Below, one piece after another: positions 24,550 through 33,200 of a stretch of DNA of 64,000 nt (the first letter of the stretch is position 1; each line of letters begins with the position of its first letter). The notes below the pieces were generated by a model. It did no database searches and had not been told where the DNA came from. It worked only from the letters and a program-made list of their open reading frames with translations. The stretch covers positions 1 to 64,000 of the forward strand of contig UQLW01000001.1 of assembly GCA_900542005.1 (NCBI GenBank), read 5' to 3'. The stretch comes from an uncultured Eubacteriales bacterium (lineage in GTDB: Bacteria > Bacillota > Clostridia > Christensenellales > UMGS416). The position numbers and the translations under genes are program-made.

Positions 24550-27500
24550 ATGCACAAGGAGCACACCAATTTTCATAAAGACCTGCCCACCCTGCTGGAG
24601 GCCTTCGAGCATCCCGGGCGGGCATACCGGGGCAAGCCCTTCTGGGCCTGGAACGGGGAGCTGGAAAAGGACGAGCTGATCCGCCAGGCCCGCATCATGA
24701 AGGAGATGGGGCTGGGCGGGTTCTTCATGCACGCCCGCGCCGGACTTATCACCGAGTACCTGGGCCGGGAATGGTTCGAGCTGACCAACGCCGTGGCCGA
24801 CGAAGCAAAGCGGCTGGATATGGAGGCCTGGCTTTATGACGAGGACCGCTGGCCCAGCGGCAGCGCCGGGGGCAAGGTTACGGCGGATCCGCAGTACCGC
24901 ATGAAATCCCTGGTAATGGCCGATATGCCGGCGGAGCGCTTTCGCTGGACGCCGGAGGTGATCTGCGCCTTCCTGGCCCGCTGCCAGGGCGTGAAGCTGG
25001 ACGAATACAGCCCCCTGGAGCCCGACGACCCGATCCCCCAGGGGGAGGGCTTCCGGGTGCTGCAGTTCTCCATCGTGCCCGACCCCTGCTCCAGCGGCTT
25101 TAACGGCGCCACCTACCTTGACACCATGAGCCGCGCCGCTACCGACCGGTTTATCGAGCTGACCCATGAGGCCTACCGTGAGCGCTGCGGCGGCCGGCTG
25201 GGCGATTCCATCGAAGGGATCTTCACCGACGAGCCCCACCGCGGCCACGGCCTGGACGATTATCGGGAAGAGGACGGCGTATGGCGCTGCTCCATGGCCT
25301 GGACGGACGACCTCTTTGAGCAGTTCCGCCTGCGCTATGGCTATGACCCCAAGCCCCTGCTGCCGGAGGTCTTTTACCGGTATCGGGGCGAAAAGGTTTC
25401 CCGGGTAAGGATCCACTATTTCGACCTGGCCGATAACCTCTTCCTGGAGCGCTTTGCCATGCCCATCCACCAGTGGTGCCAGGCCCACAACATGCGCTTC
25501 ACCGGCCATGTGCTGCACGAGGACGCGCTGTCCAACCAGACGGTGGCCCACGGCTCGCTGATGCGGTTCTACGCCCATATGGACGATCCCGGCGTGGATG
25601 TGCTGGCCGGCGGCGACAAATGCTATTGGATCGTCAAGCAGCTTTCCTCCGCCGCCCGTCAGCTGGGGAAGCGCTGGCTGCTCTCCGAGCTTTACGGCTG
25701 TACCGGCTGGCAGATGAGCTTCAACGATTACAAGGCCGTGGGCGACTGGCAGGCGCTCTTTGGCATCAACCTGCGCTGCCCCCACCTGTCCTGGTACACC
25801 ATGGAGGGCGAATCCAAGCGCGACTACCCGGCCAGCATCCTGCATCAGTCCTCCTGGTATAAGGATTTCGCCCGGCTGGAAACCTATTTCGCCCGCTTTG
25901 GCACGGTCATCTCCGAGGGCGACCCGGTCTGCGGCGTGCTGGTGGTCAACCCCATCGAAAGCGCCTGGGCGCTGGCCCATGCCGGCTGGAGCAAATGGCT
26001 CTTCGCCACGGATCCCGATGTGCTGGCCTTGGAGGATCATTACGCCCGGCTGTTCCATATGCTGGCCGGCCGTCAAATCGACTTTGACTATGGCGAGGAG
26101 CAGATGATGGCCGCCGACTGGTCCATCGAGCCCGGGGACGGGGCGCCTCAGCTGCGCATCGGCCAGGCCCGCTACCGCTGCGTGGTGGTATCCGGAGCCA
26201 TTACCCTGCGCCCCAGCACGCTGGATATGCTGCGCGCCTTCCTAAAGGCCGGCGGCCATGTGGTCTTTTCCGGCGAGCTGCCCGCCTATGTGGACGGTTT
26301 GCCCTCCCGGGCTGCGGAGGAGCTTCTGGCCTTTGACGGCGCGCAGGCCATCCCCTTTGACGAAACCGCATTGGCGCAGGCGATCGGCGCTGTATGCCCG
26401 CCCGCGGTACAGGTAACCGGCCCGCAGGGGCATCCCCTTCCCCACATTTTCTGCCAGGTGCGCCGCTGCCCTGCCTCGGGCATGTCCTTTGCCGTGCTGC
26501 TCAATGTGGACCGGGAGCACGGCGTGGAGGATGCCCGGCTGCAGCTGCCCGCCTTCCAGGGCCAGCAGGTGCAGCTTTGGGACCTGATGACCGGCGCCCG
26601 TCAATCCCTCGGGACGGCCGATGGTCCGCTGACGCTCTCCTTTGCCCCGGGCCAGGAGCGGGTGCTGGCCTTTACCAGCCAGCCTCAGCGGCTGCCCGCG
26701 CCCCCGCGCCTTGAAGCAGGCGCGCCAAGGCTCCTGGAGGGCCCTGTGGATTACGCCCTGGACGAGCCCAATGTGCTGGTGCTGGATTATGCCGGTTGGC
26801 GCTGGGAAAAGGGCCCCTGGCATGACCGCCAGGAAATCCTCAAGGCCGACCAGCAGGTGCGCGATGAGCTGGGCCTGGAGCACCGGGGCGGCGAAATGCT
26901 GCAGCCCTGGTTCGCCAAGCTCCACGACGCCCAGCGCTATGGGCGGCTCCAGCTATCCTATCGCTTTACCGTGGAGGATGCGCCCCGGGAAGCGCTCTGG
27001 CTGTGCTGCGAGCGGCCGGAGCAGTGGTCGGTCGCCGTCAACGGCGTCCCCCTGGCCTATGAACCCGCCAGCGGATTCTGGATCGATATCTGCCTGAAGC
27101 GGCTGCGGCTGCCCGCCCACCTGCTGAGGGAGGGCGAGAATGAAATCCTGCTGACCGGGGACTTTATGCGGACGACCAACCTGGAAGCCCTGTATCTGAC
27201 CGGCGCCTTCGGCGTGCGGCTGGATGGGGGCCGCGCCGCGCTCTGCCGCCTGCCGGAGCAGGCCAGCCTGGGTAATCTTGCCGATAACCGGCTGCCCTTC
27301 TACAGCGGCCGGGTTACCTATCGCTTCACCCTGCCCGAATGCTTCGCGCCCGGCCAGCCGCTGCGGCTTGCGCTGGAGGATTTTCATGGCGCGTTGGCTC
27401 TGGTTCAGGCCGGCGATGATCCTGAGCAGGCGGTCTTTACCGCCCCCTATACGGCCGACCTTGTATGCCCGCCGGACCGCAGGCTGGCCGTTACGCTGGT

Positions 27501-27666
27501 CGCCACCCGCCGCAATACCTTCGGGCCCTTGCACCAGCTGCCCGTACTCACCGAATCCTACGGCCCCGGCAGCTTCATCACCGAGGGTGATGCCTGGAGC
27601 GACCGCTACGAGCTGGTGGATTGCCGCCTGGGGCCGGTCCGCATCAGCCCGCTGGCCCATCCGTAA
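24550..27666 (+). CDS. GH106-like glycosyl hydrolase, putative alpha-L-rhamnosidase (paralogue 1)
   Basis: A 1038-residue protein without signal peptide. The N-terminal region has the signature of GH106-related proteins: PFWAWNGELEKDELIRQ, then GGFFMHARAG, then AWLYDEDRWPSG. A central catalytic-barrel part contains FTDEP, RFTGHVLHEDAL and LLSELYGCTGW, and a beta-sandwich C-terminal half follows. GH106 enzymes cleave alpha-L-rhamnosides, but many members are uncharacterised and I cannot assign the catalytic acids by eye. The ATG at 24550 follows GTGAGG. A second paralogue lies at 56162 with the same signatures. Cytoplasmic location suggests it works on imported oligosaccharides. The family call is good; the exact substrate is inference. 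Confidence 0.85.
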   Translation: MHKEHTNFHKDLPTLLEAFEHPGRAYRGKPFWAWNGELEKDELIRQARIMKEMGLGGFFMHARAGLITEYLGREWFELTNAVADEAKRLDMEAWLYDEDRWPSGSAGGKVTADPQYRMKSLVMADMPAERFRWTPEVICAFLARCQGVKLDEYSPLEPDDPIPQGEGFRVLQFSIVPDPCSSGFNGATYLDTMSRAATDRFIELTHEAYRERCGGRLGDSIEGIFTDEPHRGHGLDDYREEDGVWRCSMAWTDDLFEQFRLRYGYDPKPLLPEVFYRYRGEKVSRVRIHYFDLADNLFLERFAMPIHQWCQAHNMRFTGHVLHEDALSNQTVAHGSLMRFYAHMDDPGVDVLAGGDKCYWIVKQLSSAARQLGKRWLLSELYGCTGWQMSFNDYKAVGDWQALFGINLRCPHLSWYTMEGESKRDYPASILHQSSWYKDFARLETYFARFGTVISEGDPVCGVLVVNPIESAWALAHAGWSKWLFATDPDVLALEDHYARLFHMLAGRQIDFDYGEEQMMAADWSIEPGDGAPQLRIGQARYRCVVVSGAITLRPSTLDMLRAFLKAGGHVVFSGELPAYVDGLPSRAAEELLAFDGAQAIPFDETALAQAIGAVCPPAVQVTGPQGHPLPHIFCQVRRCPASGMSFAVLLNVDREHGVEDARLQLPAFQGQQVQLWDLMTGARQSLGTADGPLTLSFAPGQERVLAFTSQPQRLPAPPRLEAGAPRLLEGPVDYALDEPNVLVLDYAGWRWEKGPWHDRQEILKADQQVRDELGLEHRGGEMLQPWFAKLHDAQRYGRLQLSYRFTVEDAPREALWLCCERPEQWSVAVNGVPLAYEPASGFWIDICLKRLRLPAHLLREGENEILLTGDFMRTTNLEALYLTGAFGVRLDGGRAALCRLPEQASLGNLADNRLPFYSGRVTYRFTLPECFAPGQPLRLALEDFHGALALVQAGDDPEQAVFTAPYTADLVCPPDRRLAVTLVATRRNTFGPLHQLPVLTESYGPGSFITEGDAWSDRYELVDCRLGPVRISPLAHP

Positions 27667-27680
27667 GCTTCCAAAATTCG

Positions 27681-27719
27681 TCAGCCGCCGTCCGCATCAT
27701 ACACGCGGACGGCGGCTGA
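27681..27719 (+). terminator. Terminator hairpin of the first GH106-like gene
   Basis: Perfect 15-bp GC-rich arms (27681-27695 and 27705-27719) around a 9-nt loop. The tail ATTCTATTCC has few Ts, so this is a strong hairpin with a weak U-tract. Confidence 0.65.
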
Positions 27720-28170
27720 TTCTATTCCCCAATGAATTCTTCTGTGATTCGACTTGCCCAGCCATTGCGGCGCTATACCTATACATTCTCCGTTAGGATA
27801 TAGCGATGACGCAGTAATATCCCGGCTGTATGAAGCATTTCTCCATAGGCAGCTAATGCTGCCGCTTTCTTTCAGCGCTGTTTATAGCGGTGGGAAACGG
27901 TTATCATTCCATTCATCCAGGACTCCGGCAACAGCGCATTTTATACGTTCCCCATATAGCAATTCTGGATTGCCTGATTATGCTTCACGGCGACTTTCCT
28001 GTTGGTGATAACCCTGTAATGAATCTCTGTAATTTTTGCCCATCCTCTGGCTATTGGCAAAAGCTCAGCCACATAGTCTTTTTTGCCGTCCGTATTTCCC
28101 GGTGGAAGCCGTGATGGCCCAGCCAGGCAAAGAGGAACCCCGGCCGGTTCCGCTTATGGTCTTTTCCGGC
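27720..28170. other. Intergenic stretch of about 450 bases without a convincing gene
   Basis: Composition is more AT-rich than the flanks. On the minus strand a stop-free segment (about 28125-27945) reads like protein (KDYVAELLPIARGWAKITE...), but it has no start codon or ribosome binding site. It may be a gene fragment or chance. Small plus-strand frames at 27754 and 27890 show no family signal. Confidence 0.4.
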
Positions 28171-29868
28171 TTACGCCGCAATGCCCAGCATCACATACAC
28201 CACCGCCGAGGACAGGCAGAACAGGGCCGCCAGCCCGCCGGCCGCAATACGAATCAAGCGCCCAGCCTTTGCGTTAAGCAGCGTGCCCTGCCAAAGGCTG
28301 CCCAGGAAATAGCCCGCAACGATTACCAGCGGCATCACATACCGCATGTTGGCCGTGCAGGTCTGCGGATAGCGCAGGTTCAGCTGGATGTAAGAGAAAA
28401 GCAGCGTGACCGGCAGCAGGATCCAGAAGCCCCTGAGCGCCCCGGGCAGGGCTTCGTCCCGCCGGAGGAGCCGCCGCAGCGCCGCCAGCAGGCAGGCCGG
28501 CACCAGCGCGATGCTGGCCGAAAACAGGGCCCGGCTGGGGCCGTAGATCAGCGGCTGGATATCCGTAAAGGTCTGCTCGTCGAACACGCCCGTCTTGAGC
28601 AGGCCCACGAACATATTGAACTCCTGATAGGGCTGGCCCCAGGCCTCGTAAAGCTGGCGGAACTGATAGGCGGAAAAATCGAACATCCGCTTTACCGCGT
28701 CGATATGGCCGATATACTGGCCGCTGTCCTTGCCAATTTCGGCCACATAGTTCAGCGGCATGCCGAAAACTGCCCAATTGCGCAGCGGCCACCAAAGCCC
28801 CAGCGGCGCGCAAAGGGCAAAGAAGGCGGCAAACTCAAGCCATATCCCCCTCCGCTGGGCGGCTGGCGCCCGGAAAAGCCCGGCCAGGAATACCCAGGCC
28901 ATGGCCGGAGCCAGCAGGGCGGCCGAGAGCTTCGTCATCATTCCCAGGCCCATAAAGAGCGCCGCACAGAGGATATGGCGCAGGGTATGCTCCTTGTACC
29001 AGCGCAGCGTATAAAGCACGGCAGCCAGCATGAAGGTAATGGACAGGATATCGTTGTTAAGCCCGCCGGCCAACTGGATAAACATGGGATAAAAGCAGAC
29101 CAGGGCCAGCGCGGTGACCAGCCCCCACCGCTCCAGGCCCATCTGGCGGAAAATGCGATAGGCCAGCACTATACAGGCGGAGGAGTAAAACAGCGTCACA
29201 AACTGCAGGCTTTCCCCGATGCGCGGCGTCTCCATGTCAATCCAGGCCAAAGCGCTGTATACCACCGCCGACAGGATATGATAAAGGGGCGGATGGTAAA
29301 ACTGCCAATGGCTGCGGGGGTCAAAATCCGGCAAACGGCGGTACTGCACAAAATACTCAATATACCCCATATGCCCGGTACCCGCTCCCATCCAGGCCAC
29401 GTCATGCTGCCGGGTCTGGATATCCGTGTACAGCACATAGCCCAACCGCAGCACAAAACCCGCCGCCAGCAAAAGGCATGCCGCCCGGCGCCAGGTAAGC
29501 CGGCGCCGCACCGCCAGGCAGGCGGCTATAGCCCCCAGGGCCAGCAGGGCGATGAGCGTAAACCAGGCCGCGGCATTGGCTGACCGCCCCAGCAGCGCGG
29601 CCAGCGCCAGGGCCAACGCTGCGCCCACCGCTGCGGCGGCCGTCTTCAGCCGCGCCTCCAGCCTGTGGCCGGCCCTCCGCCAGCAGATCAGCGCGCCGGC
29701 CACAATAACCGCCGCGCCCAGCATGAGTCCCTCCGGCGTCAGCAAAGCCCCTGCCGTCTGGTCGGTCATAAAAGCGGCCGCCAGGCAGGCCAGCGCCAGG
29801 CTGACATAGGGATGCGCCCTCATAAGCTGTATCCAGCCCGCCCACCGGGCTGCGGTTTCTTCCCTCAT
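28171..29868 (-). CDS. GT-C fold membrane glycosyltransferase (family 39-like)
   Basis: A protein of about 565 residues with roughly a dozen hydrophobic helices. The first extracytoplasmic loop carries acidic residues (YTDIQTRQHDVAWMG), followed by WQFYHPPLYHILS, which matches the GT39/ArnT-like pattern in which a lipid-linked sugar is transferred outside the membrane. LAGGLNNDILS and MMTKLSALL further support this. The start at 29868 follows GGAGGGGG by 8 nt; the ATG at 29886 has no such site. It faces the first GH106-like gene convergently. Acceptor and sugar are unknown; modification of a wall glycan or of proteins are both possible. Confidence 0.82.
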   Translation of the reverse strand: MREETAARWAGWIQLMRAHPYVSLALACLAAAFMTDQTAGALLTPEGLMLGAAVIVAGALICWRRAGHRLEARLKTAAAAVGAALALALAALLGRSANAAAWFTLIALLALGAIAACLAVRRRLTWRRAACLLLAAGFVLRLGYVLYTDIQTRQHDVAWMGAGTGHMGYIEYFVQYRRLPDFDPRSHWQFYHPPLYHILSAVVYSALAWIDMETPRIGESLQFVTLFYSSACIVLAYRIFRQMGLERWGLVTALALVCFYPMFIQLAGGLNNDILSITFMLAAVLYTLRWYKEHTLRHILCAALFMGLGMMTKLSAALLAPAMAWVFLAGLFRAPAAQRRGIWLEFAAFFALCAPLGLWWPLRNWAVFGMPLNYVAEIGKDSGQYIGHIDAVKRMFDFSAYQFRQLYEAWGQPYQEFNMFVGLLKTGVFDEQTFTDIQPLIYGPSRALFSASIALVPACLLAALRRLLRRDEALPGALRGFWILLPVTLLFSYIQLNLRYPQTCTANMRYVMPLVIVAGYFLGSLWQGTLLNAKAGRLIRIAAGGLAALFCLSSAVVYVMLGIAA

Positions 29869-30004
29869 CCTTCCATCCCCCTCCATATGGGGTTATCATA
29901 TCATACTTCTGCCCCCATAACCACAACAAAGCGGGCCGCCCCGAGGGGAAGCCCGCTTCATGCAAATACCCTATGAAGGAGGAAGGGCTCCGCAGGTAAG
30001 CCCG

Positions 30005-30223
30005 CTATGGGTTCCGCTTCAGCCTTGCCAGCCGCTCCCGCGCCTGACGGCGCAGCCGCTCCGTCCGCTCCGGGTCCACCCGCCACTGGCCGTCCGCTTC
30101 CTCCAGCGCCTCGCCCTCGCTGACCTGGGGAAGCGTGTCCCGGGCCACCTTGAGCATGCGCCCGTCCTCATCCTCCAGGATCGCCCAATCGCCCTCGTAC
30201 CGGTCCAGCACATACCTGGCCAT
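30005..30223 (-). CDS. DUF3006-family small protein
   Basis: 72 residues beginning with the DUF3006 pattern YVLDRYEGDWAILEDEDG and a strand reading LPQVSEGEALE, followed by a basic helical tail (ERLRRQARERLARL). These proteins are short beta-barrel-like, often found beside hydrolases or regulators, and have no known function. It begins 3 nt after the PFK stop codon and is surely co-transcribed with it. Confidence 0.85.
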   Translation of the reverse strand: MARYVLDRYEGDWAILEDEDGRMLKVARDTLPQVSEGEALEEADGQWRVDPERTERLRRQARERLARLKRNP

Positions 30224-30226
30224 CGG

Positions 30227-31300
30227 CTAATCCCCCATGCAGACGCCCATGCTGCGGGCCACCGTAACCATCTGATGATCCTTGGGCACTGGCTTGGCCT
30301 TCCCGGCGATATCGCTGAGCAGGTTATGCCCCACCACATTCCCCAGCATGGCCACCGTGGTGCCATAGCGTTCTTCTTTAATGAGCTGGGCCGCGTGCGC
30401 GCCAAACTGGGTGGACAGCACCCGGTCCCTGGCCGAGGGGCTTCCGCCCCGCTGGATATGGCCGGGAACCACGGCGCGGGTTTCCAGCCCCGTCATCGCC
30501 TCCAGCTCCTTGGCCACACGGTGGGCGATGGAGGTAAAGCCCTCCTCGGCCCGCTTGGCGGCCAACTCTTTTTTCTTCATCTCGGCTTCCTTCTCGCTCA
30601 AGGCCCCCTCGGCCACGGCGATAATGGAGAACTGCTTGCCCATCTTGCCGCGCTTTTCGATGGCCTTGACCACGCTTTTCATATTGTAGGGGATCTCCGG
30701 CAGCAGGATCACATCCGCCCCTCCGGCAATGCCGGCGTGCAGCGTCAGCCAGCCCACCTTGTTGCCCATGATCTCCACCACCATAATGCGCCCATGGCTG
30801 GCGGCCGTGGTATGCAGCCGGTCAATCGCCTCGGTCGCAATGCCCATAGCCGTATCAAAGCCGAAGGTCACATCGGTGCCGAAGATGTCGTTATCAATGG
30901 TCTTGGGCAGGCCGATCACCGATAGGCCCTCCTGGGAAAGCAGGTTAGCCGTCTTGTGGGTGCCGTTCCCGCCCAGCGTCACCAGGCAGTCGAGGCCCAT
31001 TTTCTTATAGTTGGCCTTCATGGCGGCCACCTTGTCCACCTGATCTTCCTCGATCTTGCGCATGTTGCGGTAGGGTTGGCGGGAGGTGCCCAAAATCGTG
31101 CCGCCCAGCGTCAGGATGCTGGAGAAATCCCGCTGCTTCATCTCATGGTATTCGCCCTGAATCAGGCCCCGGTAGCCGTCGGAGATTCCAATGATCTCCG
31201 CATCGAACATCTCATAGGCCGCTTTGGCCACGCCGCGGATGGCCGCGTTGAGGCCGGGGCAATCCCCGCCGCTTGTTAAAATTCCGATTCTCCTTTTCAT
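30227..31300 (-). CDS. pfkA: 6-phosphofructokinase, mixed ATP/PPi-type signature
   Basis: A 357-residue cytoplasmic glycolytic enzyme that makes fructose-1,6-bisphosphate. Motifs in order: GILTSGGDCPGLN at the phosphate site, LVTLGGNGTHKTA, GLPKTIDNDI with the catalytic Asp, VEIMGNKVGWL and GHIQRGGSPSARD. The site that selects the donor has Gly after the Asn in GGNG (ATP-like) but Lys in PKTIDND (PPi-like), as in the mixed PFK subgroup many of whose tested members use pyrophosphate. The donor therefore cannot be fixed from sequence. It is followed at 3 nt by the DUF3006 gene. Confidence 0.93.
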   Translation of the reverse strand: MKRRIGILTSGGDCPGLNAAIRGVAKAAYEMFDAEIIGISDGYRGLIQGEYHEMKQRDFSSILTLGGTILGTSRQPYRNMRKIEEDQVDKVAAMKANYKKMGLDCLVTLGGNGTHKTANLLSQEGLSVIGLPKTIDNDIFGTDVTFGFDTAMGIATEAIDRLHTTAASHGRIMVVEIMGNKVGWLTLHAGIAGGADVILLPEIPYNMKSVVKAIEKRGKMGKQFSIIAVAEGALSEKEAEMKKKELAAKRAEEGFTSIAHRVAKELEAMTGLETRAVVPGHIQRGGSPSARDRVLSTQFGAHAAQLIKEERYGTTVAMLGNVVGHNLLSDIAGKAKPVPKDHQMVTVARSMGVCMGD

Positions 31301-31359
31301 CTTGCTCCTCTTTTCCGGGCTGCCTGTCCCATAGTGAAATTAAAAAGCCGCTTGGCTAT

Positions 31360-31365
31360 AGTATA
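31360..31365 (-). promoter_or_regulatory. Possible -10 box of the PFK operon
   Basis: TATACT on the minus strand, 59 nt before the start codon; no convincing -35 at 16-18 bp. Confidence 0.4.
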
Positions 31366-31408
31366 CCATCGCCGCGGCGTTTTTTCTATGCATTTCGTGC
31401 GGATATCT

Positions 31409-32212
31409 TTACAAAGCCCATACCCGGCCGATACGGTCGGGCCAGGTCAGGGCCATCTCCAGGTCCCGGCCCGGCCGGATATCCGCCTGCACCAGCGCCT
31501 CGGCTACCGTATCGAAGGCCAGCTCCGGCGTGTTGTTGTGCTGGGAAAGATGGCCCAGCGCCAGCCGGGGCACGCCCAGCCGCGTCAGCTCCACCGCGGC
31601 CTGGCCGGCCGCCGCATTGGAAAGGTGGCCCTTCTTGCCCAGAATGCGCCGCTTAAGCTGGGCCGGGTACTGGGGATTGCACATGACAAGCTCCTCGTCA
31701 TGGTTGGCCTCCAGCAGCACGGCCTCCGCTGTGGCCAGCGCATTCAGCACGGCCTGCGGCAGCACCCCCGTATCGGTCGCAATCCCCACCCGGTGCATGC
31801 CCTGGTCCAGCAGGTAGCCGGAGGGATCCGCCGCGTCGTGGGAGATGGGCAGCGGCGTTACCCGGAGATCGCCCAGGGCAAAGTCGCGGCCGGATTCATA
31901 TTGAATCCGGCACCGGTCGGGGATCGTGCCCAGCTTGCCGCTGACGTCCATGGCGATCCAGGTCAGCTCGTTGGCATAGATCCGTACGCCATAGCGCCGG
32001 GCCATCACCCCGACGCCCTTGATGTGGTCGATATGCTCGTGGGTAATCAGGATCCCATCCAGGTCGCCAGGCGCGCAGCCCACCTGTTCCAGGCCCCGGC
32101 ATAGCTGCGAAGCGGTCACGCCCGCGTCCACCAAAATGCGCGTCCCCGCCGTAGCCACAAAGCAGGCATTGCCCGTGCTGCCAGAAAAAAGCGGGCAAAA
32201 AACCATCGTCAT
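31409..32212 (-). CDS. MBL-fold metallohydrolase (YycJ/WalJ-like)
   Basis: A 267-residue beta-lactamase-fold hydrolase. The metal ligands are in ITHEHIDHIKG (HxHxDH), with later His in PLPISHDAADP and Asp in IATDTG. The N-terminal FSGSTGNACFV and the C-terminal LGHLSQHNN match the YycJ group, related to exonuclease-like MBL enzymes in Bacillota. The start at 32212 has GGGAGG 7 nt upstream; the open frame extends to 32320 but through a Gly/Arg-rich shadow. It is not next to walR/walK here. DNA-end processing is known for relatives; its role here is inference. Confidence 0.9.
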   Translation of the reverse strand: MTMVFCPLFSGSTGNACFVATAGTRILVDAGVTASQLCRGLEQVGCAPGDLDGILITHEHIDHIKGVGVMARRYGVRIYANELTWIAMDVSGKLGTIPDRCRIQYESGRDFALGDLRVTPLPISHDAADPSGYLLDQGMHRVGIATDTGVLPQAVLNALATAEAVLLEANHDEELVMCNPQYPAQLKRRILGKKGHLSNAAAGQAAVELTRLGVPRLALGHLSQHNNTPELAFDTVAEALVQADIRPGRDLEMALTWPDRIGRVWAL

Positions 32213-32375
32213 GACTCGTCCTCCCTTTCCGTATCTCGCGCGTTCCCGCCTCCGCCCTGGCCCGGGGCCGCCGCGCAGAGGGCCAGCCTCGATTATACCC
32301 ATCTGCGCCGCCGGATGCAACCGCTCTTTCTTCCCGGCCCTGGCCGTGGTATACTATAGGGTAGCCAATAGCCCG

Positions 32376-33131
32376 CTATTCCCACGCCTGGTAGGCCACC
32401 CGGCCCTGTCCGGCCCGTACATTGGCATCGCGGCGGATGCCCTCCATGCGGCCTTCCCGTTCATAGGAGTAGGACTCCGTTTCACCCACCACGATGTGGT
32501 CGGAGACCGCCACCTCCATAAAGCGCATGGCCATCAGCAGCTGCCGGGTGCCGTGGTCATCCTGATAGGAGGGCTCGGCATTGCCCCCGGGATGGTTATG
32601 GACCAGGATCAGGCTGGCGGGTTTCACCCGCACCACCCATTCCACTATCCTGGGGATGGGCATTTCCACGCTGCAGGCCGTACCCTCCGCGACGGTGGGC
32701 GTGCGGACGACCTTGCCCTTGGCATCCATCATGATGAGCGCGACCCGCTCCACCTTGGCGTCCTGCATCAGCTGGCGCGCCAGCTGCGCCGCCTCCTTGA
32801 CGCCCCGGATCACCCGGACCTCCTGCTGGCTGAGCCGCTTGACAGCCGAGGCCAGCGGCATCATGAGCGTAAGCAGGCTGGCGGTATGGGCGCCTACGCC
32901 CTGCACCTGCCGGAGCTCCTCGGGGCTTGCCTCCAGCACCGCCGGCAGGGAGCCGAATTCCTCGATGAGCCGGTGGGCCAGCGGGTTGGTGTCGCCCTGC
33001 GGGATGGCATAATACAGCAAGAGCTCCAGCACCTCGTGGGGCTCAAACCCCTCCAGATTCCCCTCCCGGGCAAAGCGCCGCTTGAGCCGCTCCCGGTGCC
33101 CGGTATGCTCGCTGCCCTTGCCCATACGCAT
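32376..33131 (-). CDS. radC: RadC-family JAB/MPN domain protein
   Basis: A 251-residue protein. An N-terminal helix-hairpin-helix-like part (VLELLLYYAIPQGDTNPLAHRLI, VQGVGAHTASLL) is followed by the JAMM metalloprotease fold with VHNHPGGNAEPSYQD, the His-x-His...Asp zinc site, and a typical DHIVVGE strand. RadC was once thought to be a repair protein; its molecular function remains uncertain, and relatives occur on mobile elements. This copy is next to ordinary housekeeping genes and divergent from the peptidase pair. Confidence 0.93.
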   Translation of the reverse strand: MRMGKGSEHTGHRERLKRRFAREGNLEGFEPHEVLELLLYYAIPQGDTNPLAHRLIEEFGSLPAVLEASPEELRQVQGVGAHTASLLTLMMPLASAVKRLSQQEVRVIRGVKEAAQLARQLMQDAKVERVALIMMDAKGKVVRTPTVAEGTACSVEMPIPRIVEWVVRVKPASLILVHNHPGGNAEPSYQDDHGTRQLLMAMRFMEVAVSDHIVVGETESYSYEREGRMEGIRRDANVRAGQGRVAYQAWE

Positions 33132-33200
33132 TCCCCCCTTTTGCCGTCGTCGATTCTTTATTATACACCATGATTCGACAATATTGGAAGGAGTCTATCC

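Noticed and set aside
24466..26076. Minus-strand open frame of over 500 codons opposite the first GH106-like gene
   Set aside because: Same antisense artefact; no ribosome binding site and no recognisable fold.
28036..29583. Plus-strand frame of over 500 codons opposite the GT-C membrane protein
   Set aside because: Very rich in Gln, Arg, His and Pro, as expected from the complement of hydrophobic codons; not a real protein.
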